6,469 nucleotides of DNA from Dysgonamonadaceae bacterium (GTDB taxonomy: Bacteria > Bacteroidota > Bacteroidia > Bacteroidales > Azobacteroidaceae). Below are positions 1-6,426 of the stretch, piece after piece; position 1 is the first letter of the stretch, and every line of letters starts with the position of its first letter. Position numbers and translations under genes: made by a program. The stretch covers positions 1 through 6,469 of the forward strand of contig JAIRRK010000205.1 of the NCBI GenBank assembly GCA_031256015.1, written 5' to 3'. The notes below the pieces were generated by a model. The model saw nothing but the letters and a program-made list of their open reading frames with translations, made no database searches and was not told the origin of the DNA.

Positions 1-1064
1 TCGTAGCGGAACATTTCAATAATGCCGGATTTGAACCGATTCCTCTTTTGGGACGATACAATAATGTAATAAACAATAACCCGATGGAGTTTGGTCTTGA
101 TTTAACCGATTTAACTTCAATAGGTTTTGATCTCAGAAATGATTATCGTTATTTCCTTGTATTGGAAATAAAAAGCGGTTCCACGGGAACAGGAGAAGTG
201 GAAGAACTTGAAGTGATTCGTCATGAACAAGGTGTCGGCACCGTTATAGGAAGAATGAATGCTCCGATGGAAATAAGCGGAGGAAATAAAAAAATCTATA
301 TCCCGATAGATGTTCCGGGTTCAAGCGATATTACCCCGACTTATTTGTATGTTCCTCAAAAGCGTTTATCCGTGGCTTCTTTTTCTTCTCAAGAAGCAAG
401 TGGTGAGGGAAGTGCAAATGGAAGAGCAATCTATGCTTTGGATAACAATTCGTCGACTTTTTGGCATAGTAGATGGAGTTCATCACCACAGCCTCTTCCT
501 CATTATATTGTTTTTGAGATAGATTCTACCTATACATTAAACGGATTTGAATATTTGCCGCGTCAAAACAGTGCGAACGGCCGTATCGGAGAGTATGATG
601 TTTATATTTTGCAGTCTCGTAACGATAATAATGGAGTTTTGATTTCGAGTGGTACTTTCGATAATGACGGGAGTGTTAAGCGTGCTTTTTTTGAACCGGT
701 ACAAGGAAAATTCGTGAAGATTGTAAATAAAAAATCGGCCGGTGGAGACCCGAATACTTGTATGGCCGAATTTAACTTGTTCTACAGTGCAGAAACCGCA
801 GGTAATACATCACTGGAAGAACCGGAAGAAACAACAACCATGAGTGTTCATCAATATCGTTCTACTTTATTTATTTCCGGTGTAACAGGAAATGCCGTAT
901 TCGAGTTATTCAATTTACAAGGGCAAAAAGTGAAGTCTCTGAGTGCCAATGTCACCGGAAGTTCGGTAACTCAATTGGATATTGCCAATCTCGATTCAGG
1001 AATTTATATTCTGAAATCATTCACCGACAAGCAAACCAAATCAGTGAAGGTTTTCATCAAATAA
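1..1064 (+). CDS. Secreted protein with discoidin (F5/8 type C) domain and T9SS C-terminal sorting domain, 5'-partial
   Basis: Only the 3' end is present. The frame is open from the first full codon at base 3, so the TTG at 48 is not the real start; about 353 residues are visible. Counting from the codon at 48, residues 1-100 form an unassigned beta-rich region. Residues about 105-247 look like an F5/8 type C (discoidin) module: the segment ALDNNSSTFWHSRW is the typical 'D..ST.W.s.w' core, followed by a beta-sandwich ending in AEFNLFYS. These modules usually bind glycans. A Glu/Thr-rich linker (256-264) leads to a C-terminal domain (265-338) with the T9SS type A sorting pattern: FNLQGQKV, then LDSGIYILK and a basic end, VKVFIK. 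Such proteins cross the outer membrane by T9SS and are usually anchored on the surface or released. The N-terminal catalytic part, perhaps a glycosidase or peptidase, lies outside the window, so activity cannot be stated. Domain calls are firm; protein identity is unknown. Confidence 0.85.
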   Translation, partial: VAEHFNNAGFEPIPLLGRYNNVINNNPMEFGLDLTDLTSIGFDLRNDYRYFLVLEIKSGSTGTGEVEELEVIRHEQGVGTVIGRMNAPMEISGGNKKIYIPIDVPGSSDITPTYLYVPQKRLSVASFSSQEASGEGSANGRAIYALDNNSSTFWHSRWSSSPQPLPHYIVFEIDSTYTLNGFEYLPRQNSANGRIGEYDVYILQSRNDNNGVLISSGTFDNDGSVKRAFFEPVQGKFVKIVNKKSAGGDPNTCMAEFNLFYSAETAGNTSLEEPEETTTMSVHQYRSTLFISGVTGNAVFELFNLQGQKVKSLSANVTGSSVTQLDIANLDSGIYILKSFTDKQTKSVKVFIK

Positions 1065-1085
1065 GAACGTAGTAAACTGAAATAA

Positions 1086-1122
1086 AAAAGGAGACGAGAT
1101 AGTTGGTATTTCGTCTCCTTTT
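1086..1122. terminator. Bidirectional intrinsic terminator between convergent genes
   Basis: The left arm AAAAGGAGACGAGAT (1086-1100) pairs with ATTTCGTCTCCTTTT (1108-1122) over 15 bp with one G-U pair and a 7-nt loop. The stem has an A-tract on one side and a T-tract on the other, so it can act in both directions. It lies 22 bp after the stop of the T9SS-cargo gene and 20 bp beyond the stop of the convergent DUF4301 gene, where one shared terminator is expected. Confidence 0.85.
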
Positions 1123-1142
1123 GATTTCAGGACTTTTTCGTT

Positions 1143-2669
1143 CTACGGTTCGGTCTGATGCTCTTTCCTCAATAAATCATTGACCGTTTTCACCGGATTA
1201 AACGTTTCCAATGGCACTTCAACAAAAACAGTGTTCCAATCGGCCATAGCTCCGTTCCACAACCCGGGAAGTTCCAAAGCCCTCAATTCCTTTCCGTTTT
1301 TCGATTTGGACGAGATAAATCCCGTGTTTTTATCCACATGTTTTCGAAGATTGAACTTTTCTCCCTTGTAATTTTTCAGACCGCAAACCAAATCAACCGG
1401 ATTGAAATGGGTTCCGTTCTCAAACAGGGATTTCATTTCGGCATCGTTCTTATTTATCTGAGAACTTTCCAATATCTGCAGAGAGATTGTTCCATCGGAA
1501 TTGTGTACAAAAAACGGACCTCCTCCTGGTTCTCCGGTATTCTTCACCATTCCGCAAACTCTTAACGGACGATTCAATTTCGATTTGATGTGCAAAACCA
1601 ATTCTACGTCTTCCAGCATTTTTGTTTCGGGATTCTTGACATTCAATTTTTTTCGGAGGAAAGACAACATTTCCAACAATTGCTCATGCGAATACTTTCC
1701 GGAATCAATCAAATGCAGGTAATCAAATATTTTCGATTGGTATTCCACCAAAACTCCGGCCAAAAGCTCTTTGTATTGAACCGTTATGCTTTTGAATGAA
1801 TCAGGCACTACATTATCGATGTTTTTTATAAAAACGACATCGGCCGATAAATCATTCAGATTTTCGATTAATGCTCCATGTCCTCCCGGACGGAACACCA
1901 ATTGACCGTCTTCTCTAATCGGAACATTGTTTGTGTCGACCGAGATTGTATCGGTCGCTGTTTTCTGGATACTGAAATCGACTGAAAAACCGACATTCAG
2001 CTCATTTTCGTATTCGGCGAGCTTCTTGTTCGTTAACGATTCGAATAAAGGAAGGTGCTCGGGCGAAACGGTAAAATGAACATGCACTTTTCTCAATTTA
2101 TTGCAAGCATACAAAGCACCTTCCACCCAATGCTCTTCCATTGCCGTTCGCGCGTTTCCTTTGTATGAATGAAATAAAATCAGTCCCTTGGGGAGTTTTC
2201 CGTAATTCAATCCTTTTTCAAAAAGCAGGTTTTCGACAATTGATTGATAGTTTTTCTCTTCAATCAATTCATCGATTGTTTTTCCTTCGTTAAAAATACA
2301 ATACTGATTCAATGCTTGATAAAAAGCGAAACAATGAATTTTATCGAAAAAAGTTGTTTCAAACGAAGTTTGAGGAGTGGAATAATCGGCATCGAGGAAA
2401 GCAAATAAATTTTTGAACATTCTACTTGCCGCACCTGAAGCGGGAACAAATTTTACAATTTCCCGGTCTTGTTCTAAATAGTCCGACCAGGCATTGAGCG
2501 TTCTTTTTTGTTCTTCTTCGGGAACAAATTCAATCCCTTTTTCTATCGAAGCATTACCTGCTAATCGCACAAAAGGAAATCCTTGTCGGAAGTAATGCAA
2601 TTGTTCTTCTATTTGCTCGGAAGTAATGTTTTTTTCCTGCAATTGTTTCAAGTCTGTTGGAGATAACAT
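1143..2669 (-). CDS. DUF4301 family protein (possible nucleotidyltransferase-like fold)
   Basis: The protein is 508 residues if it starts at the ATG at 2669. I recognise it as DUF4301, a family of about 500 residues known from Bacteroides relatives, with no established function. Conserved-looking stretches are the N-terminal helical region with LHYFRQGFPFVRLAG (24-38), VPASGAASRMFK (75-86), RPGGHGALIENLN (260-272), IKNIDNVVPD (281-290) and NTGEPGGGPFFV (377-388). The second stretch resembles the Gly-rich 'aaGxGSRm..K' nucleotide-binding loop of sugar-nucleotide pyrophosphorylases, and the third and fourth resemble the PGGHG and (I/V)DN motifs of the UDP-sugar pyrophosphorylase group. A nucleotidyltransferase role is inference only. 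There is no signal peptide or membrane segment, so it is probably cytosolic. The frame stays open to 2798 (551 residues), but the first 43 residues are Lys/Arg-rich and overlap a good promoter, so I chose the internal start. It is transcribed alone, divergent from the RSH gene and convergent with the T9SS-cargo gene. Confidence 0.85.
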   Translation of the reverse strand: MLSPTDLKQLQEKNITSEQIEEQLHYFRQGFPFVRLAGNASIEKGIEFVPEEEQKRTLNAWSDYLEQDREIVKFVPASGAASRMFKNLFAFLDADYSTPQTSFETTFFDKIHCFAFYQALNQYCIFNEGKTIDELIEEKNYQSIVENLLFEKGLNYGKLPKGLILFHSYKGNARTAMEEHWVEGALYACNKLRKVHVHFTVSPEHLPLFESLTNKKLAEYENELNVGFSVDFSIQKTATDTISVDTNNVPIREDGQLVFRPGGHGALIENLNDLSADVVFIKNIDNVVPDSFKSITVQYKELLAGVLVEYQSKIFDYLHLIDSGKYSHEQLLEMLSFLRKKLNVKNPETKMLEDVELVLHIKSKLNRPLRVCGMVKNTGEPGGGPFFVHNSDGTISLQILESSQINKNDAEMKSLFENGTHFNPVDLVCGLKNYKGEKFNLRKHVDKNTGFISSKSKNGKELRALELPGLWNGAMADWNTVFVEVPLETFNPVKTVNDLLRKEHQTEP

Positions 2670-2698
2670 GATGGGTAAATTTAGATTTTCTCTTCCGG

Positions 2699-2730
2699 CA
2701 AATATACTCATTTTTAGATATTTTATGTAA
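2699..2730 (-). promoter_or_regulatory. Predicted promoter of the DUF4301 gene
   Basis: Read on the minus strand, TATATTTG (2706-2699) is an exact match to the Bacteroidetes -7 consensus TAnnTTTG. Twenty bases upstream lies TTAC (2730-2727), a poor match to the -33 TTTG. The -7 box ends about 30 nt before the ATG at 2669, a normal leader length for this phylum. It lies inside the longer possible N-terminal extension and therefore supports the start at 2669. Confidence 0.5.
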
Positions 2731-2750
2731 GAGATTCTGTTTTTTTTTCG

Positions 2751-2757
2751 TACTTTG
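2751..2757 (+). promoter_or_regulatory. Weak -7-like element upstream of the RSH gene
   Basis: TACTTTG lies 32 bp before the RSH ATG and resembles TAnnTTTG with one base missing between TA and TTTG. It follows a run of nine T (2740-2748). No -33 TTTG is seen 19-22 bp upstream. The position is plausible but the match is imperfect. With the promoter on the other strand at 2699-2730 it would make this 120-bp gap a compact divergent promoter region. Confidence 0.3.
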
Positions 2758-2789
2758 CGCCGATAATTGAAACACGAATCGGTGCAGAA

Positions 2790-4991
2790 ATGAAGCATCC
2801 ATTAAATCAAGACGAACAGAAGGATTTCATTAATACATACAAGAATTTACTTCGTTGTATTGGTGATTATGCTTTGCCCGACGATAAAAAGAAAGTCAGG
2901 CAATATATGACCGATGCCATCGAAAGAAACGGCTACGGGAAAGATGTGTACGGACAAAGTATTCTTCTTCGGAATATTCATACGGCTTTGATTGTTGCGG
3001 ACGAAATCGGATTGAAACGTTCTTCCGTTTTGGCTGTTTTGCTTTCGCAATTGGTTATCGGAAAACATTGTGAAGTTTCGCAAATCGCGAAAGATTTCGG
3101 TGCCGAAACAGCCGATATTATTCGGCGATTAGTGAAAATTGATGAACTGTACGGAAAAAACGCCGTGATAGAAAATGATAATTTTCGCTCTTTACTCGTT
3201 TCTTTTGCCGAAGATGTTCGAGTGATTCTTATTTTGATTGCCGACCGATTGTATTTGATGCGGACGGCCAAGTGTATTCTCAACGAATCGTTCCGACTGC
3301 AAATAGCTGTGGAAGCGTCTTATTTGTACGCTCCGCTGTCGCATAAACTGGGACTGTATAAAATCAAATCCGAGTTGGAAGACCTTTCTTTCAAAATCAG
3401 AGACCGGGAACAATACGATTTCATTAAAAATAAATTGAATGAAACCAAGCGTTCCCGAGACAAATACATCGCGGAATTTATTGCTCCGCTGGAAGAAAGA
3501 CTGAATAAATCGGGCCTGAATTTCGATATCAAAGGGAGAACAAAGTCAATTCATTCGATTAACAACAAATTGTTGAAGCAAAAAATCGAGTTTGAAAAAA
3601 TATACGATTTATTTGCCATTCGGATTGTTCTGGATACTTCGTTCGAAAAAGAGAAAGCCGAATGTTGGCAAGTTTACTCGGTCGTTACCGATATGTATCA
3701 GCCCAATCCGAAGCGAATGAAAGATTGGCTTTCCGTTCCTAAAAGCAACGGTTACGAATCGCTTCACACTACGGTAATGGGGCCGGGAGGCAAATGGGTG
3801 GAAGTTCAAATCCGAACGAAAAGAATGGATGAAATAGCGGAAAAAGGACTTGCCGCTCACTGGAAATACAAAGGGCTGAAAGGAGAAAGCGGATTGGATA
3901 ATTGGTTGAACAGTGTCAGGGAAGTACTGGAAAATCAAGATACATCGTCCACCGATTTAATCAAAGATTTCAAAATGAATTTGTATGACGATGAAATCTA
4001 CGCGTTCACTCCGAAAGGCGATTTATTTAAACTTCCTCATAATGCCACGGTGTTGGATTTCGCTTTTGCCATCCATACGACTATCGGGTCGAAATGTGTT
4101 TCCGGAAAAATAAACGGAAAAAATGTTTCCATCAAACATCCGTTGCAAAGCGGTGACCAAGTGGAAATATTAACGTCTCCGAATCAGACTCCGAAGCGCG
4201 ATTGGCTGAACTTCGTTGTTACGGGCAAAGCCCGAATGAGAATCAAGCAATCGCTGAAAGAACAATCGGTGAAACAAGTCGAATATGCCAAAGAATTATT
4301 GAAACGTCGTTTCAAAAACAAAAAAATCGAGGAAGATGAGGCCCGATTGATGCGATTGATAAAAAAACGGGGATACAAAACAATCACCGATTTTTACGCC
4401 GATATAGCCGATGAAAAACTGGATGTCAATTCGATTATCGAACAATATCTGGAGCAGGAAAAAAAGGAACAGGAACTTTCGGAACACAATGACCGCAGTG
4501 TCGAGAATTACCACGCGCCGATTCAATCCGACGATACGGCCGACAAAGACGATGTTTTGGTAATCGACAAAGACCTTACGGGAATCGACTATAAATTGGC
4601 GAAATGCTGTAATCCCATTTATGGAGACGATGTGTTCGGTTTCGTTTCCTCGAAAGGAATTAAAATCCACCGAATGAATTGTCCGAACGCCCCGCTTATG
4701 TTTGAAAAATACGGTTATCGAATCGTGAAATCTCGATGGACCGGCAAATCGGGAGCAAATTACGCGGTTACGTTGAAAGTAATCGGACACGACGATATCG
4801 GTATCGTAACGAATATAACCTCCATCATCTCCAAAGAAAACGGGATGTCGTTGCGCAGTATCAATGTTGACTCTCAAGACGGATTGTTTCAAGGAAACAT
4901 TACCGTTATACTTGGCGATACATCCGTTATGGAAAGTCTTATCAAAAAAATAAGGGCTGTCAAAGGCGTTAAACAAGTAAGCCGATACTAA
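2790..4991 (+). CDS. RelA/SpoT homologue: (p)ppGpp synthetase with degenerate hydrolase domain
   Basis: This 733-residue protein has the full long-RSH domain order: HD (about 25-200), synthetase (about 225-365), TGS (about 400-463), helical linker, zinc finger (about 600-635) and ACT (about 656-733). It transfers pyrophosphate from ATP to GDP or GTP to make (p)ppGpp in the stringent response; long RSHs of this type sense uncharged tRNA on the ribosome. Synthetase residues look intact: GRTKS (249-253), the RxKD motif R309-D312, NGYESLHTTV (320-329) and the catalytic-type Glu338 in EVQIRT. The TGS His429 (AIHT), equivalent to the residue that touches the tRNA CCA end, and zinc ligands C606, C607, H627 and C631 are present. 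In the HD domain the usual HP is R61-N62, the HD pair is S86-Q87, the following acidic pair is I90-G91, and the Asn of ADRLHNMRT is L156; only D152 remains. Hydrolysis is therefore probably lost. The product is cytosolic. The ATG at 2790 gives a normal N-terminus. Confidence 0.97.
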   Translation: MKHPLNQDEQKDFINTYKNLLRCIGDYALPDDKKKVRQYMTDAIERNGYGKDVYGQSILLRNIHTALIVADEIGLKRSSVLAVLLSQLVIGKHCEVSQIAKDFGAETADIIRRLVKIDELYGKNAVIENDNFRSLLVSFAEDVRVILILIADRLYLMRTAKCILNESFRLQIAVEASYLYAPLSHKLGLYKIKSELEDLSFKIRDREQYDFIKNKLNETKRSRDKYIAEFIAPLEERLNKSGLNFDIKGRTKSIHSINNKLLKQKIEFEKIYDLFAIRIVLDTSFEKEKAECWQVYSVVTDMYQPNPKRMKDWLSVPKSNGYESLHTTVMGPGGKWVEVQIRTKRMDEIAEKGLAAHWKYKGLKGESGLDNWLNSVREVLENQDTSSTDLIKDFKMNLYDDEIYAFTPKGDLFKLPHNATVLDFAFAIHTTIGSKCVSGKINGKNVSIKHPLQSGDQVEILTSPNQTPKRDWLNFVVTGKARMRIKQSLKEQSVKQVEYAKELLKRRFKNKKIEEDEARLMRLIKKRGYKTITDFYADIADEKLDVNSIIEQYLEQEKKEQELSEHNDRSVENYHAPIQSDDTADKDDVLVIDKDLTGIDYKLAKCCNPIYGDDVFGFVSSKGIKIHRMNCPNAPLMFEKYGYRIVKSRWTGKSGANYAVTLKVIGHDDIGIVTNITSIISKENGMSLRSINVDSQDGLFQGNITVILGDTSVMESLIKKIRAVKGVKQVSRY

Positions 4992-5032
4992 CTATTCCAC
5001 GTCCGAATAAGTGATAAACCGAAAAAATACAT

Positions 5033-5040
5033 TAATTTTG
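5033..5040 (+). promoter_or_regulatory. Predicted -7 element of the metA promoter
   Basis: TAATTTTG is an exact TAnnTTTG match, ending 20 bp before the metA ATG and lying in the 68-bp gap after the RSH stop. No convincing -33 TTTG is found at the right distance. No terminator is visible between the two genes, so metA may be read both from its own promoter and by read-through from the RSH gene. The gap is too short for a SAM riboswitch. Confidence 0.5.
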
Positions 5041-5059
5041 CACACTCAATCATAAAAGT

Positions 5060-5986
5060 ATGTTGTTGAATATTCCGCATAATCTGCCGGCTGTCGAATT
5101 ACTGAAAAAAGAGCATATCTTTTTGGATTCGGATAAAGAACCATCGGTTAAACCGTTGAAAATAGCTTTGGTCAATTTGATGCCGGTTAAAATTACGACC
5201 GAGACCGATTTTATCCGCTTGTTGTCGGGCAGTGCGCTTCCCGTTGAATTGGACCCGGTGAAGATGAAATCGCATCGAAGTAAAAATACTTCACAAGAAC
5301 ATTTGGATGCTTTCTATAAGAATTTCGAAGATATTCAATCCGATTGTTACGACGGATTGATTGTTACCGGAGCTCCTGTTGAGTTATTGGATTTTGAGGA
5401 AGTTACTTACCTGAAAGAATTAAACAATCTGTTCGATTGGGCTTATCAAAATGTGCGTTCTACTCTTTACATTTGCTGGGGAGCTCAGGCAGCCTTGCAT
5501 CATTTTTACGGGATTCGGAAGTACACGTTATCCCAAAAACTGTTCGGAATATTCGAACACACATCCAATCATCCGGAAGTGCCTTTGTTGCGCGGGTTTG
5601 ACGACCGATTTCAGGTTCCGCACAGCCGTCATACGGAAGTCAGAAAAGAAGATATCATAAAGCATCCCGAATTGACTGTTTTGGCTGAATCCGAAAAAGC
5701 CGGAGTACACATTGTCATGGCGAGGAACGGGAAAGATATTTTTATTACCGGTCATTCGGAATATACGCGGGATACCCTGCATAATGAATATCTTCGCGAC
5801 ATTCAGAAAGGATTGCCCATTGAGGTTCCGTACAATTATTATATCGATAATAATCCCGAGAAAGGTATTTCGGTCACGTGGAAAGCTCACGCTCATTTGA
5901 TGTTCCGAAACTGGCTGACTTTTTATGTTAATCCGAACAGCTCGGAGACGAGCTGCGCGGAGCGCAGGTTTCCTTCTTCTTCTTGA
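5060..5986 (+). CDS. metA: Homoserine O-acyltransferase MetA (predicted acetyl-CoA-dependent)
   Basis: The protein has 308 residues, close to the 309 of E. coli MetA. It acylates the hydroxyl of L-homoserine, the first committed step from homoserine to methionine, in the cytosol. Family landmarks occur in order: KIALVNLMPVKITTETDF (34-51), DGLIVTGAPVE (98-108), the catalytic Cys139 in ICWGAQAALHHFYG, PHSRHTE (187-193), and His232 and Glu234 in GHSEY, matching the Cys142/His235/Glu237 triad of E. coli. Residue 108 is Glu where succinyl-CoA-using E. coli MetA has Gly111; published work on the family links Glu here to acetyl-CoA use, so the product is probably O-acetylhomoserine despite the common 'succinyltransferase' label. 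The conserved body ends at NWLTFYV (284-290). Residues about 293-308 (SSETSCAERRFPSSS) are encoded by the palindromic element that starts at 5938 and look unlike a normal MetA tail. The ATG at 5060 lies 20 bp after an exact -7 box. Confidence 0.97.
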   Translation: MLLNIPHNLPAVELLKKEHIFLDSDKEPSVKPLKIALVNLMPVKITTETDFIRLLSGSALPVELDPVKMKSHRSKNTSQEHLDAFYKNFEDIQSDCYDGLIVTGAPVELLDFEEVTYLKELNNLFDWAYQNVRSTLYICWGAQAALHHFYGIRKYTLSQKLFGIFEHTSNHPEVPLLRGFDDRFQVPHSRHTEVRKEDIIKHPELTVLAESEKAGVHIVMARNGKDIFITGHSEYTRDTLHNEYLRDIQKGLPIEVPYNYYIDNNPEKGISVTWKAHAHLMFRNWLTFYVNPNSSETSCAERRFPSSS

Positions 5987-6154
5987 TGCATGGAAGAGGG
6001 GAACTGCGCTACGCGCAGAAAACGCCCGGCCGAACAAAACGCATTAATAGTGCAACAGTAGTGCAGCGGAAAAGCCAAGCCTTGATTTTTCTTGCTTCTT
6101 CTTTGTATCAAGACAAAGAAGAAGGAAAGCTGCAAGGCGAAGCCGCAGCTTTTT
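5938..6154. repeat. Composite palindromic element overlapping the metA 3' end (probable interspersed repeat)
   Basis: At least five hairpins are packed into about 217 bp. CAGCTCG/CGAGCTG (5938-5955, GAGA loop) shares its last three bases with CTGCGC/GCGCAG (5953-5967, GGA loop). GTTTCCTTCTTC pairs with GAAGAGGGGAAC (5968-6004, two G-U pairs). CTGCGC/GCGCAG recurs at 6004-6018 with a TAC loop. CTTCTTCTTTGT/ACAAAGAAGAAG (6095-6124) follows, then a terminator-like stem. The two outer CTGCGC/GCGCAG units can also pair with each other (5962-5967 with 6004-6009), extending the middle stem to about 17 bp with one bulge, so alternative folds exist. Two imperfect 11-bp copies of TAGTGCAACAG lie side by side at 6048-6069. 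Short ORFs here are low-complexity and not credible as genes. That it is a dispersed repeat family is inferred from its build; a genome search is needed to confirm copy number. Confidence 0.6.
6126..6154 (+). terminator. Probable intrinsic terminator downstream of metA
   Basis: AAAGCTGC (6126-6133) pairs with GCAGCTTT (6145-6152). After an AA bulge the stem continues as GGC/GCC around a GAA loop (6136-6144). The 3' arm runs into a T-tract (6150-6154). The GC-rich stem plus T-run on the plus strand suits termination of the metA transcript about 140 nt after its stop. The preceding 12-bp hairpin at 6095-6124 has no T-run. Confidence 0.5.
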
Positions 6155-6187
6155 ACCGAGAAAAAGAGAAAATATAAACTTTTTCTT

Positions 6188-6214
6188 CTTTTTTTGGTAA
6201 AATATCAAAAAAAG
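6188..6214. repeat. Inverted repeat overlapping the -33 region of the downstream promoter
   Basis: CTTTTTTTGGTA (6188-6199) and TATCAAAAAAAG (6203-6214) form a 12-bp inverted repeat with one G-U pair and an AAA loop. It spans the -33 element and much of the spacer of the promoter at 6193-6226. It could be an operator, a transcript hairpin, or chance pairing in a T/A-rich stretch. A second repeat, AGAAAAAG/CTTTTTCT (6159-6166 and 6179-6186), lies just upstream. Confidence 0.35.
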
Positions 6215-6226
6215 TTTTTAGCTTTG
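6193..6226 (+). promoter_or_regulatory. Predicted promoter in the metA downstream region
   Basis: TTTG (6193-6196) and TAGCTTTG (6219-6226), the latter an exact TAnnTTTG match, are 22 bp apart, one base longer than the usual 19-21. Taking TTGG at 6194-6197 as the -33 gives 21. This is the only place in the window where both boxes match. It points at the small ORF starting at 6260, or at a gene beyond the window. Confidence 0.45.
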
Positions 6227-6227
6227 C

Positions 6228-6255
6228 AACCGGATAATAAAAACCGGATAATAAA
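6228..6255. repeat. Perfect 14-bp tandem duplication in the putative leader
   Basis: AACCGGATAATAAA occurs twice in direct succession (6228-6241 and 6242-6255), immediately after the -7 box and immediately before the ATG at 6260. It lies in the predicted 5' leader of the small ORF. Confidence 0.9.
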
Positions 6256-6259
6256 CAAT

Positions 6260-6403
<144 letters not shown>

Positions 6404-6426
6404 AAATTTTTTTAATACATACGATA

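Noticed and set aside
4296..4976. A 226-codon open frame antisense to the RSH gene
   Set aside because: It lies wholly opposite conserved zinc-finger and ACT coding sequence, is Phe/Val/Ile-rich, and has no recognisable domain; it is a shadow of the real gene.
4992..5059. A SAM riboswitch or other leader regulator before metA
   Set aside because: Only 68 bp separate the genes, and the -7 box leaves a leader of roughly 15 nt, too short for a riboswitch.
5528..6037. A 169-codon open frame on the minus strand across the metA 3' end
   Set aside because: It is antisense to well-conserved MetA and runs through the palindromic element; its Arg/Ala-rich start comes from the repeat.
6095..6124. The CTTCTTCTTTGT/ACAAAGAAGAAG hairpin as the metA terminator
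   Set aside because: The stem is A/T- and pyrimidine-rich and is followed by GAAAGC rather than a T-run; the stem at 6126-6154 fits better.
5983..6177. A plus-strand ORF of 64 codons after metA
   Set aside because: It is made entirely of the hairpin element, starts inside the metA stop region, and shows no gene-like composition.
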